Assembly (NCBI GenBank): GCA_001701115.1 | Contig: DAAJ01000131.1 | Location: forward strand, 723 to 22,016 | Origin: Bacteroidales bacterium GP2 | GTDB lineage: Bacteria; Bacteroidota; Bacteroidia; Bacteroidales; Muribaculaceae | Length of the DNA stretch: 21,294 bases | Direction: 5' to 3' | Shown: positions 7,085 to 14,687 of the stretch, one piece after another | How positions within the stretch are numbered: the first letter of the stretch is position 1 | Layout: the number at the start of each line of letters is the position of its first letter | The notes under the pieces: generated by a model | The model's input: only the letters and a program-made list of their open reading frames with translations | The model's database searches: none | Told to the model about the DNA's origin: nothing | Translations under genes and position numbers: made by a program

Positions 7085-8653
7085 TCAGTCTTTAGGGTTT
7101 TCATAATCGGTTTTGGAGCCCTTGTCGATGGCACGGAGCATGATGCACACTTCTGCTGCAAGCAGCGCGGTGAATACCAGCGCAAATAGCCAGAAGGTAG
7201 TCTGCACTGTGCCGGCGGAAATATCGCTGATAGCGGCGCGGGTAGGCATGATGCCTTCTATTATCCAGGGCTGGCGTCCAACTTCCGCTGTTACCCAACC
7301 TGCCTCGCTGCATACCCAAACCAAAGGTATGGAGATGATGCCGAGCCATAGGAACCAGTTCTTGTCAAGCACATTCGGGCGTTTGTATGCCACCCAGAGC
7401 ACAAGGAGGATGAAAAGTAGCAGATAGCCTCCGCAGAGCACCATGATGTGGAAACTGTAGAAAGTAACTGCAACAGGCGGCACAGCCTCGTAAGGATTGT
7501 CAAGGTAGCCGTAACCGAAGTATTTGTAATTCTCCATCAGCACAGTCTTTGCGCTGTCCATCGCGGCATTGTTCATTTGTGCCGAAGCAAGGTCATAAGC
7601 CCGGAGCGCGTCATGTGAGCGTTTTCCTATCTCTATGCGGTCTGCGTAAGAATCCACTTTGAAAGTATCGCCCTGCTCGTTGATTGCGATGCCGTTGACA
7701 AGGTCGCTGATGCCGGGCACAAAAGCATGCGGATTGTGGGTGGCAAGGAAAGAGAGCCCGTAGGGAATCTTAATGGCGAAGATAAATTCGTCTTCGTTGT
7801 TCTGCGGTGTCTTTGAGGGGTTGAGTATTCCGAAAGCAACGATGCTCTGGTCTCTTCCTCCATTATAAAGCCCTTCCATGGCAGCGAGTTTCATCGGCTG
7901 GACTTTTGCAACGTCAACAGCAGAGCCGTCACCTGTCCAGAGAGTGCCGAGTATGCCGGCGAGTGCCACCCAAGCGCCTACTTTCATTGAGCTGAGCGCC
8001 ATTTCAGCAGCGCGGCGGCGCAGCAGGAACCAGCAGCTCACGCCGATAACGAATATTCCGGCGAGTACCCAGCCGCTGAGAACAGCGTGGAAGAACTTGT
8101 GGATAGCAACAGGCGAAAGCACAACGTCGGTGAAGCTGTCCATTACATTGCGCATCTGCGCGGGATCGAATACCATTCCCACAGGATATTGCATCCATGC
8201 GTTGGCAATGAGGATCCATAGCGCGGAAAGTGATGCGCCGATTGCTGTGAGCCAAGTTGAGGCGAGGTGGAAAGCAGGGGACACCTTTTTCCAGCCGAAG
8301 AACATCACCGCTATGAAGGTGGACTCCATGAAGAATGCGAGAAGACCCTCGATTGCAAGGGGCGCTCCGAAAATGTCACCTACAAACCAGCTGTAGTTGG
8401 ACCAGTTTGTGCCAAACTCAAACTCAAGGATAATGCCGGTGGCAACTCCTATCGCAAAATTGATGCCGAAAAGCATCATCCAGAATTTTGTAATCGCCAG
8501 CCAGCGGGGAGAGCGCGTGCGGTAATAGATTGTCTCCATTATGCCAACAATCACTGAGATGCCCAGTGTCAGGGGCACGAACAGCCAGTGATACATTGCC
8601 GTGAGCGCAAACTGCCATCTTGACCAGTCGACAACGCTGATTAAATCGTCCAT
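7085..8653 (-). CDS. cydA: Cytochrome bd ubiquinol oxidase subunit I (CydA)
   Basis: CydA carries the three hemes and the quinol site of cytochrome bd. Expected ligands are present: His22 in MYHWLFVPLTLG (heme b595 position), His189 in KFFHAVLSGW and Met404 in FYSFHIMVLCGG (heme b558 ligands by comparison with E. coli His186 and Met393). GRDQ/E features include EFEFGTNWSNYSWFVGDIFG and the quinol-loop start QPMKLAAMEGLY (252-263). The 522-residue length fits. The periplasmic loop between about 250 and 390 is sizeable, with a segment (about 262-385) unlike the E. coli sequence. It starts 2 bases after the DUF4492 gene with no Shine-Dalgarno sequence, so coupled translation is likely. Confidence 0.96.
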   Translation of the reverse strand: MDDLISVVDWSRWQFALTAMYHWLFVPLTLGISVIVGIMETIYYRTRSPRWLAITKFWMMLFGINFAIGVATGIILEFEFGTNWSNYSWFVGDIFGAPLAIEGLLAFFMESTFIAVMFFGWKKVSPAFHLASTWLTAIGASLSALWILIANAWMQYPVGMVFDPAQMRNVMDSFTDVVLSPVAIHKFFHAVLSGWVLAGIFVIGVSCWFLLRRRAAEMALSSMKVGAWVALAGILGTLWTGDGSAVDVAKVQPMKLAAMEGLYNGGRDQSIVAFGILNPSKTPQNNEDEFIFAIKIPYGLSFLATHNPHAFVPGISDLVNGIAINEQGDTFKVDSYADRIEIGKRSHDALRAYDLASAQMNNAAMDSAKTVLMENYKYFGYGYLDNPYEAVPPVAVTFYSFHIMVLCGGYLLLFILLVLWVAYKRPNVLDKNWFLWLGIISIPLVWVCSEAGWVTAEVGRQPWIIEGIMPTRAAISDISAGTVQTTFWLFALVFTALLAAEVCIMLRAIDKGSKTDYENPKD

Positions 8654-8655
8654 GG

Positions 8656-8949
8656 TTAAAAAAGTGTATGATTGTTTAAAGAAATATTTGCCGGGGCGGT
8701 GATGCTTTCGCTCCTGTCAACAAGCGTGCGGCGCACTGCTGCTGCGCGGTCGGCATCGTTATCGTAGTCGCGCTTCAGCACGTCGGGAAAAAACAGGAGT
8801 TTGAACACGAAAAAGAGGATAAAGAGCTTCACAAGGATGAGCGCCCACAGGTATCTGCCAACCGTCATGCTGCGGAAACCATCCACATAAAAGCGGAAAA
8901 TCCTCACGGGGAGAATAGGTCGGCGAGCGGGTGCGGGTTCTGTGTTCAT
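8656..8949 (-). CDS. DUF4492 family protein, cytochrome bd-associated
   Basis: This is a 97-residue protein with a proline-rich N-terminus, the family signature RIFRFYVDGFRSMTVGR (about 17-33), one membrane helix (about 34-56, LWALILVKLFILFFVFKLLFFP) and a charged tail. It matches DUF4492, which I know as a small gene directly upstream of cydAB in Bacteroidetes. The function is unknown. Position and topology suggest an accessory or assembly subunit of cytochrome bd, perhaps playing the part CydX plays in E. coli; that is inference. Its last codons end in a six-T run two bases before the cydA ATG. The promoter element lies at 8981-8988. Confidence 0.85.
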   Translation of the reverse strand: MNTEPAPARRPILPVRIFRFYVDGFRSMTVGRYLWALILVKLFILFFVFKLLFFPDVLKRDYDNDADRAAAVRRTLVDRSESITAPANISLNNHTLF

Positions 8950-8980
8950 CGGATAATGGTATTCATATTGGTTTGTGTTG

Positions 8981-8988
8981 CAAATCTA
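8981..8988 (-). promoter_or_regulatory. -7 element of the DUF4492-cydAB promoter
   Basis: On the minus strand this is TAGATTTG, a full match to TAnnTTTG, ending 31 bases before the DUF4492 ATG at 8949. The -33 region (around 9008-9011) has TTTTC rather than a clear TTTG, so the box is degenerate. It lies back to back with the sulfatase promoter. Confidence 0.55.
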
Positions 8989-9027
8989 ACGATTATTGGC
9001 GGAAAAGGAGAAAAATAAGGTAAAAAA

Positions 9028-9059
9028 TTGCGATATGACGCTTTGAGTGATTAAATTTG
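9028..9059 (+). promoter_or_regulatory. Bacteroidetes promoter of the sulfatase gene
   Basis: TTG at 9028-9030, a 21-base spacer and TAAATTTG at 9052-9059 match the Bacteroidetes -33/-7 consensus. The ATG at 9091 gives a short AT-rich leader of about 25 bases. Confidence 0.65.
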
Positions 9060-9090
9060 CATAACAAATAAAACTTTAAATCTATTTTTC

Positions 9091-10626
9091 ATGAGATTAT
9101 TGTATCCCAAATTCCTTATAGGCGGAGCTGCGGCTCTGACTTTAGGCACTGTCCCGCAGAACGCATTTGCCAAAAAGGCTAAGCAGGCTCCTAAGCCCAA
9201 CATATTATATATAATGTGTGACGACATGGGTTACGGCGACCTTGGCTGCTACGGGCAGAAGTATATATCCACTCCCAATATTGACTCGCTTGCACGCCAG
9301 GGCATACGTTTTACCCAAGCATACGCCGGCAGCCCGGTGAGCGCTCCTTCAAGGGCATCGCTCATGACCGGTCAGCACAGCGGACACTGCGAGGTGCGCG
9401 GCAACAAAGAGTATTGGAGCGCCCAGGACACCGTCATGTACGGTGACAATATCGACTTTGCTGTTGTAGGGCAGCATCCATACGATCCAAACCATATCAT
9501 CCTGCCTGAAATAATGAAGGACAACGGCTACACCACCGGAATGTTCGGCAAGTGGGCAGGGGGCTATGAGGGTTCTGTTTCTACTCCGGACAAGCGTGGA
9601 ATAGATGAGTTCTACGGTTATATCTGCCAGTTCCAGGCACACCTGTATTACCCGAATTTCCTGAACCGGTACAGCAAGAGCGCCGGTGACACCGCTGTTG
9701 TGCGCATAGTTATGGATGAGAATATAAAATATCCGATGTCTGGCGATGATTACAACAAGCGTCCCCAGTACTCGGCGGATATGATTCATGAACAGGCGAT
9801 GGAGTGGCTTGACAAGCAGACTCCCGACCAGCCTTTCTTCGGAGTGCTTACCTACACTCTTCCTCACGCTGAACTTGTGCAGCCCAACGATTCTATTCTC
9901 AAAGGTTACAAAAAGAAATTTTTCAATGACAAGACTTGGGGAGGTCAGCCATGGTCAAGATATAATGAATCAGTGCATACCCATGCACAGTTTGCCGCAA
10001 TGATTTCGCGCCTTGACGCTTATGTAGGTGAAGTTATGGCAAAGCTTGATGAAAAAGGTCTTGCAGACAACACTATAGTGGTGTTTACAAGCGATAACGG
10101 TCCTCACGAGGAGGGCGGAGCTGATCCGGAGTTCTTCGGCAGGGACGGCAAACTCAAGGGGCTCAAGCGTTCATGCCACGAAGGTGGTATCCGTGTGCCT
10201 TTCATTGTGCGTTGGCCGGCAAAAATCAAGGAAGCGTCGGAAAACGACCATATCTTTGCTTTCTATGATGTAATGCCTACCGTGTGTGACCTTATCGGCA
10301 CAGATATGTCGAAATACGCTAATAAAAACCTTGAAGTTGATTACTTCGACGGCATTTCATTCGCTCCCGTTCTCACCGGCGAAGGCACGGCTAAAGAACA
10401 TGACTACCTTTTCTGGGAATTTAACGAGACAGACCAGATGGCGGTGCGCCAGGGTGACTGGAAGCTTATTGTAAAGAAAGGCAAACCGGAACTTTATAAC
10501 CTTGCCGATGACCTCCATGAGGACAATAACATTGCTGAAAACCATCCGGATAAGGTGAAAGAACTTGTAGAGATAGCGCGCTCGCAGCACACTCCCAATC
10601 CCCACTTCAAGGTCACCGTACCTTAA
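9091..10626 (+). CDS. Secreted Ser-type sulfatase (family S1)
   Basis: This hydrolyses sulfate esters, probably on host mucin or dietary glycans, in the periplasm or at the cell surface. The 511-residue protein has a signal peptide (about 1-27, ending QNAFA). The metal-binding pair is Asp44-Asp45 in MCDDMGYGD, and the active-site motif is SAPSRASLMTG with Ser84. Ser84 would be converted to formylglycine by the radical-SAM anaerobic maturase (anSME), which is not in the window. Further metal ligands are Asp335 and Asn336 in FTSDNGPHEEGG. The usual GKWHLG is replaced by GKWAGG (Lys154), so the conserved His is absent. Substrate cannot be read from sequence. It stands alone, with its own promoter and a palindromic terminator, not in a visible polysaccharide locus. 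Confidence 0.92.
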   Translation: MRLLYPKFLIGGAAALTLGTVPQNAFAKKAKQAPKPNILYIMCDDMGYGDLGCYGQKYISTPNIDSLARQGIRFTQAYAGSPVSAPSRASLMTGQHSGHCEVRGNKEYWSAQDTVMYGDNIDFAVVGQHPYDPNHIILPEIMKDNGYTTGMFGKWAGGYEGSVSTPDKRGIDEFYGYICQFQAHLYYPNFLNRYSKSAGDTAVVRIVMDENIKYPMSGDDYNKRPQYSADMIHEQAMEWLDKQTPDQPFFGVLTYTLPHAELVQPNDSILKGYKKKFFNDKTWGGQPWSRYNESVHTHAQFAAMISRLDAYVGEVMAKLDEKGLADNTIVVFTSDNGPHEEGGADPEFFGRDGKLKGLKRSCHEGGIRVPFIVRWPAKIKEASENDHIFAFYDVMPTVCDLIGTDMSKYANKNLEVDYFDGISFAPVLTGEGTAKEHDYLFWEFNETDQMAVRQGDWKLIVKKGKPELYNLADDLHEDNNIAENHPDKVKELVEIARSQHTPNPHFKVTVP

Positions 10627-10641
10627 CCATAAAGCTACTAT

Positions 10642-10669
10642 CGTGACGCGCTGATATCAGTGCGTCACG
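10642..10669 (+). terminator. Palindromic terminator after the sulfatase gene
   Basis: A 28-base near-perfect palindrome lies 15 bases after the sulfatase stop. The 8-base outer stem CGTGACGC/GCGTCACG continues through one G-T pair into the central CTGATATCAG. Only TTTCC follows, so the T-tract is short, but the stem is very strong. Confidence 0.7.
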
Positions 10670-11159
10670 TTTCCATATATCCTGTAGGAATGTGCGGTGT
10701 GCGCCGAATTGGGGCGTACATCCTCCCATATTTGCTGTAAAACAGCCGCGACTTCTCCGAAGCCGCTATTGCCACAGTTGCAATTGTCCTCATGCTGCGC
10801 TGCGCTTGCATGAGGTTCCGCACAGCGACGTGCCTGCGGCACTAGCGCATCCATTAACCTTATCGGAAATGCGCTTTATCGGCGCGTTTCTGCATGCGAT
10901 ATTTAGTACGCTTGTCCGGATGGCGGGGGAAGGTACGCCGAGCCGGAGGTTCGGAATCTGGTTAACCCGGTACGCTTGCGTGCCGGGACAGGAAATAACA
11001 CCATGAGACAGCCCCGGAGCGGGGTGCACTTCACAAGGGCACGGGGTTAACCAAATCATGTCCCATCCGGGACATAGAGCGTGACTTTCGGGACGCGCCC
11101 GGCTGTATGCGTCATGTTTTCATGTATTCCGCAGGGATGATTAATGTTGAAAAGCGGTA
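10670..11159. repeat. Palindrome-rich non-coding block, possible dispersed intergenic repeat
   Basis: No credible gene fits in these 490 bases. The block holds a series of hairpins. CCTCATGC/GCATGAGG pairs 10788-10795 with 10808-10815. CCCGGTACGC pairs with GCGTGCCGGG around 10965-10986, with one T-G pair. CCCCG/CGGGG lies around 11014-11026. ATGTCCC/GGGACAT pairs 11058-11064 with 11069-11075. Two copies of the palindrome GGTTAACC (10960-10967 and 11045-11052) flank about 77 bases. From memory, similar text recurs between genes in other Bacteroidales genomes, where it is often mis-annotated as short proteins; I cannot check this here. A structured RNA, a decayed mobile element and a repeat family are all open. 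Confidence 0.5.
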
Positions 11160-12116
11160 TTATGATTGCTCATCAGCGCGCTGCGAAAAGAGGAGCTTTG
11201 CTATGGAACAACCGCCTCTGCCTGAAACTCGGACGCTTGCGCCGGCTAAGCGAAGTTTAAGGCGAGACTTCCATTTTTTATGGCGGTTGAGCGCTTTCTC
11301 CTCAATCTTCTGTGCTGCGGTTTTATTGCCCTCCCGGCGGCATAGCGCGCCAAGTACCATCCTTTTGGTGTCTGTCCATATCAGGTAATCCTCTTTGCCT
11401 CGCGCACGGAGGGTTGTTTCCATCTCCTCGATGGCTTTTTCAAAGCAAGCGGCTCCTGCGGCATATCCGATTGCGCTGATGGAATCCTCCGAGGGGTGAA
11501 CTATCACTCCCGCATCGCCGTGGAACACTATTGCCGAATCGGCATTGACGAGCAGGCGCACGCCTAATTCAAGGTCGTCCCATTGCAGGAGTTCCTCGTT
11601 CCAGCCGCCGCTGTTTCTCACAAGTCCGGTTTTAGCCACATATCTCTGTGTGGCGAATGTTGCGTGGAGTATGTGCCCGCGCAGCAGATCTGAATCGTTT
11701 ACGCTCTTTGGCGTTGTCCATCCGTCCTCATCTCTCTCTGCAATGTCAAATCCAATCAATTGTGCTTCCGGATTTGCCGCTATGCATTCGGCAAGGCGCT
11801 GCGTGTGTCCCGGCAGCATCTCGTCATCGGAGTCAAAGAACATAACGTAGGGTGAGGTAACCTCTTTCAGCCCCCGGTTGCGTGCGGCGGATGCTCCGGG
11901 CTTTTCTTCCCGTAGAAGTGTTACATCTATTCCGGCATCAGCGGCGTCGTTGCTCCATTTCTCCAGTATTTCCCATGAAGAATCGGTAGAGCCGTTGTCA
12001 ACGGCGATCACTCTCAGCGGGCGGAGCTTCTGCGCGGTTATTGAGCGGAGGGTGCGGGGCAAAAGTGCTGCGCGGTTCTTGACGGGTATTACGATTGTTA
12101 TCAGCGGGCTGTTCAT
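11160..12116 (-). CDS. Family 2 glycosyltransferase
   Basis: This 318-residue GT-A fold glycosyltransferase probably adds a sugar to an envelope polysaccharide, lipid or glycoprotein at the cytoplasmic face of the membrane. GT2 features are seen in order: TIVIPVKNRAALLPRTLRSI (7-26), the nucleotide-binding VDNGSTDSSW (39-48), GASAARNRGL (74-83), the metal-binding FDSDD (94-98) and a QWDDLELG motif (178-185) where the catalytic acid usually sits. No membrane helix is evident. Donor and acceptor cannot be named. The C-terminal region (about 245-318) is basic, which may aid membrane association. It lies 93 bases after the Skp-like lipoprotein gene with no clear promoter between them, so co-transcription is plausible. 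It is not embedded in a polysaccharide gene cluster. Confidence 0.9.
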   Translation of the reverse strand: MNSPLITIVIPVKNRAALLPRTLRSITAQKLRPLRVIAVDNGSTDSSWEILEKWSNDAADAGIDVTLLREEKPGASAARNRGLKEVTSPYVMFFDSDDEMLPGHTQRLAECIAANPEAQLIGFDIAERDEDGWTTPKSVNDSDLLRGHILHATFATQRYVAKTGLVRNSGGWNEELLQWDDLELGVRLLVNADSAIVFHGDAGVIVHPSEDSISAIGYAAGAACFEKAIEEMETTLRARGKEDYLIWTDTKRMVLGALCRREGNKTAAQKIEEKALNRHKKWKSRLKLRLAGASVRVSGRGGCSIAKLLFSQRADEQS

Positions 12117-12135
12117 GTGGCGGATGTATATGGTT

Positions 12136-12180
12136 CGGGCGGCATTGCCGCGCTGTTATGCGTCGGAGCATTGCCGCCCG
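12136..12180. repeat. Inverted repeat between the skp-like and GT2 genes
   Basis: A 9-base stem CGGGCGGCA/TGCCGCCCG (12136-12144 with 12172-12180) encloses 27 bases. GCATTGCCGC also occurs near both arms as a direct repeat. There is no T-tract on the minus strand, so it is a weak terminator at best. It may attenuate transcription into the GT2 gene or stabilise the upstream mRNA end. Confidence 0.4.
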
Positions 12181-12209
12181 TAAAAAGTTTGAACTATGGT
12201 AAAGGGCTT

Positions 12210-12806
12210 TTATTTGTCTTCGCTAACTTTGTTGTAGCGTGCATTAAGACCTTTGACAACCTCGTCGGTGATGTCAAGCGCGGGGTTGAAATAAACGCCT
12301 GCCGCCTTGAGGAGGATAGCGTCATATCCTTTAGTCTTGTTATAGTCCTTGATGAATGACTCGATGGAGTCGGTGAGCTGCTGTTGCTGCTGTGCGAGCT
12401 CCTGCTCGGTGTCGCGCTGGAGTTTTGCAAGATAGTTCTGCGCGTCCTGCTGCATTTTGTTGAATTTAGCTACGTCAGCCTCGTAAGTAGTCTGCGAGAT
12501 GTAGCCGTTGCTCTTGGCTTTCTCTTCAATCTGCTGACCGAAACGCTGTATTTCAGCGCCTTTAGCCTGCTGCGCGTTGTCGAGCTTGCTGTAAGCGCGG
12601 AGCGCGTTTTCCTTGAAATCCTTGGCAAGGTTGTAGTTTGCCGAGATAGAATCAAGGTCGATGTAACGTATGTTAGATGTTGCGGCGAGTGTTTTCTCGC
12701 TTTCAGAGGGTTTGTTTTGCGGAGTAGCGTCAGCAGACTGGTTGCCGGAGCAAGACGCTGCTGCCAAGCCAAGGAGGAGCACTAATGAAAATGCTGTTTT
12801 TTTCAT
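12210..12806 (-). CDS. OmpH/Skp-like lipoprotein
   Basis: This is a 198-residue predicted lipoprotein. It has a lipoprotein signal with lipobox LAAASC (Cys19), a low-complexity linker (about 20-45) and then a Skp/OmpH-type domain. That domain runs from IRYIDLDSISANY (about 47-59) through a long coiled coil rich in Gln, Lys and Glu (about 60-150, including a five-Gln run) to a short beta segment GYDAILLKAAGVYFNPALDITDEVV (about 159-183) that is typical of the family. Skp binds unfolded outer-membrane proteins in the periplasm. Lipid anchoring of such a domain is not the classical soluble form. It sits between a 53-residue membrane protein (36 bases upstream) and the GT2 gene. Chaperone function is inferred from the fold. 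Confidence 0.85.
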   Translation of the reverse strand: MKKTAFSLVLLLGLAAASCSGNQSADATPQNKPSESEKTLAATSNIRYIDLDSISANYNLAKDFKENALRAYSKLDNAQQAKGAEIQRFGQQIEEKAKSNGYISQTTYEADVAKFNKMQQDAQNYLAKLQRDTEQELAQQQQQLTDSIESFIKDYNKTKGYDAILLKAAGVYFNPALDITDEVVKGLNARYNKVSEDK

Positions 12807-12842
12807 GAAAAGTGTTTGAAGTTTATATGTTTCTATTTATTT

Positions 12843-13004
12843 CTATTTCATTTTGCGTACGCATCCAATCCCTTTTTCGCGCAAGGCGGGAATGTCCGAG
12901 GCATGCCCCGAAGGAAACTTGCCGCCCTTCACAAAAAGTGCCCTAACACCAAGAATCACTACTGCCACAAGGACAAGAATTATTGCCGGAAGCACTGTTG
13001 TCAT
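12843..13004 (-). CDS. 53-aa membrane-anchored small protein
   Basis: The ORF codes for 53 residues: an N-terminal membrane helix (MTTVLPAIILVLVAVVILGV, 1-20), then a short basic-polar tail containing GKFPSGHASDIPALREKGIG (28-47) and Cys48. I recall this layout, with an FP..H motif, a helical segment and a GI.C end, as a conserved but unnamed small protein in Bacteroidetes; the function is unknown. Support is the clean hydrophobic helix, codon use like the neighbours, a TATATTTG promoter element 23 bases before the ATG, and the tight 36-base spacing to the Skp-like gene. The tail probably faces the cytoplasm, judged by the positive residues after the helix. Confidence 0.75.
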   Translation of the reverse strand: MTTVLPAIILVLVAVVILGVRALFVKGGKFPSGHASDIPALREKGIGCVRKMK

Positions 13005-13027
13005 GGTTCAAATGCGGTTTTGCGGTG

Positions 13028-13035
13028 CAAATATA
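13028..13035 (-). promoter_or_regulatory. -7 element for the small protein/skp-like/GT2 operon
   Basis: TATATTTG on the minus strand is a full match to TAnnTTTG, 23 bases before the ATG at 13004. The -33 box is not obvious at the expected distance. Confidence 0.55.
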
Positions 13036-13159
13036 TGAAAGGAATACTAATTTTTTGCCATGACTCAATTTTATTTTGTAACTTAGTCAGCGCATAAGCG
13101 AAAATTTAACAATATTTTAAAGTAAACGCTCATCTAATCATCTAACACCTTATATAATT

Positions 13160-14620
13160 ATGACAGTAAAAGAACTTGAACCGAAGAGAGTCTTCGAGAT
13201 TTTTGACGAAATCACAAAGGTGCCCCGCCCCTCTAAAAAGGAGGGTAAGATAAGGGAATTCCTTATTGATTTTGCGAAGAAGAACAACATCGAGTACAAG
13301 ACCGACAAGATCGGCAACGTGCTTATGAGCAAACCCGCAACTCCCGGGCATGAGAATGCTCCCAAAATCATCCTCCAGGGACACATGGACATGGTGTGCG
13401 AGAGCAATGACAAGAGTTTTGACTTTGAGACTACACCTATCACCACTATCGTTGACGGGGAATGGGTGAGGGCCGACGGCACTACCCTTGGAGCCGACAA
13501 CGGCATCGGAGTTGCTGCTTCGCTTGCAATCCTTACCGAGCCGGAACTTGTGCACGGTCCTATTTCCGCGCTCTTCACCGTTGATGAGGAAACCGGGCTT
13601 ACCGGCGCATATAATATAGGTGAAGGAATGATTGACGGTGAAATCCTCCTCAATCTCGATTCTGAGGATGATGCGGAAATCTTTGTCGGCTGCGCCGGCG
13701 GTGTAGACACAACCTGCACATTCTCTTACAAGCGCTCTTTTGCTCCCAAAGATTTCACATATTTCAAAATAGACATCAGCAAGGGTCAGGGTGGACACTC
13801 CGGCGGTGACATCCACCTTGGACGCGCTAACGCAAACAAGCTCCTTGCCCGCTTCCTGTTCAACCTTTCACGCCAGTATGAAATCAGCATCTCTGAAATC
13901 GACGGCGGCAACCTGCGCAACGCCATTCCGCGTGCCGCACATGCTATAGTCGGTGTACACACTTCACATAAGGAGAAGGTCAGAGTTGCCCTCAACCATT
14001 TCATTGCAGATGTTGAAAACGAGTTCAAGGGTGTAGAACCCACTCTTGCAATCACAATGGAGAGCGTTGACAATCCCGAATACTGCGTTGACTCAGAAAC
14101 AACCCTCAACCTCATCCGTGCACTTTACAGCGCGCCCCACGGAGTAATATCTATGAGCCGTGACCTTGAAGGTCTTGTTGAGACATCAACCAACCTCGCA
14201 TCGGTGAAGATGAAAGATAACAACGAAATCCTTGTTACCACAAGCCAGCGCAGTTCTGTCGAGTCCCGCAAATGGGATATCGCCAACCAGGTAGAAGCTC
14301 TCTTTGAGCTTGCAGGCGCAAAGGTAACCCACGGTGACGGTTATCCCGGATGGCAGCCTAACCTCAACAGCCCTATCATGAAGATTGCTTCTGAGGCTTA
14401 CAAGGATCTTTTCGGAATCACTCCCGCTATCAAAGCTATCCATGCAGGACTTGAATGCGGTCTTTTCCTTGAAAAATACCCGCATCTCGATATGGTGTCC
14501 TTCGGTCCTACCCTCCGCGACGTTCATTCACCCGCCGAGCGCATGCACATCCCGGCAGTTAAACGCTTCTACGAGCAACTCAAGCTCACAATAGAGAAAG
14601 TTGCAGATATAAAGAAGTGA
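13160..14620 (+). CDS. pepD: Cytosol aminoacyl-histidine dipeptidase (M20/PepD)
   Basis: This is a zinc dipeptidase of the PepD/M20C branch that cleaves Xaa-His and other dipeptides in the cytoplasm. The 486-residue length is typical. Metal-ligand motifs are in place: LQGHMDMVCE (His75, catalytic Asp77), LGADNGIG (bridging Asp113), TVDEETGLTGA (Glu143 catalytic, Glu144 ligand) and LNLDSED (Asp167). The distal His is in RDVHSPAERMHIP near the C-terminus. A central lid domain (about 190-370, starting near SKGQGGHSGGDIH) serves as dimerisation domain. It has no signal peptide. The leader (13005-13159, shared with the minus-strand promoter) is AT-rich, with no perfect consensus promoter on the plus strand. 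A T-run terminator follows at 14642. Confidence 0.95.
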   Translation: MTVKELEPKRVFEIFDEITKVPRPSKKEGKIREFLIDFAKKNNIEYKTDKIGNVLMSKPATPGHENAPKIILQGHMDMVCESNDKSFDFETTPITTIVDGEWVRADGTTLGADNGIGVAASLAILTEPELVHGPISALFTVDEETGLTGAYNIGEGMIDGEILLNLDSEDDAEIFVGCAGGVDTTCTFSYKRSFAPKDFTYFKIDISKGQGGHSGGDIHLGRANANKLLARFLFNLSRQYEISISEIDGGNLRNAIPRAAHAIVGVHTSHKEKVRVALNHFIADVENEFKGVEPTLAITMESVDNPEYCVDSETTLNLIRALYSAPHGVISMSRDLEGLVETSTNLASVKMKDNNEILVTTSQRSSVESRKWDIANQVEALFELAGAKVTHGDGYPGWQPNLNSPIMKIASEAYKDLFGITPAIKAIHAGLECGLFLEKYPHLDMVSFGPTLRDVHSPAERMHIPAVKRFYEQLKLTIEKVADIKK

Positions 14621-14641
14621 TATACACCTACATTTTGTCTT

Positions 14642-14679
14642 GCTACCCTTCGGCTGGAGCCGCGGGGTAGCTTTTTTTT
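14642..14679 (+). terminator. Intrinsic terminator of pepD
   Basis: GCTACCC (14642-14648) pairs with GGGTAGC (14665-14671). An inner GGCT/AGCC pair stabilises the loop, and eight T residues (14672-14679) follow directly. It is a textbook rho-independent terminator on the plus strand, 21 bases after the pepD stop and just before the convergent gene at 14688. Confidence 0.92.
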
Positions 14680-14687
14680 GAGGAAGG

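Noticed and set aside
10790..11059. 89-residue minus-strand reading frame in the palindrome-rich block
   Set aside because: Its codons run through several hairpins, the protein has no coherent domain pattern, and there is no promoter. I treat it as an accidental frame in a repeat.
11107..11388. 93-residue plus-strand frame overlapping the 3' end of the GT2 gene
   Set aside because: It has no promoter or motif, and most of it is antisense to the glycosyltransferase.
12816..13097. 93-residue plus-strand frame over the small-protein gene
   Set aside because: It lies antisense to the 53-aa gene, is cysteine- and histidine-rich without a zinc-finger pattern, and has no promoter.
13142..13816. 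224-residue minus-strand frame opposite pepD
   Set aside because: It overlaps the catalytic half of pepD and shows no recognisable domain, so it is an antisense shadow.
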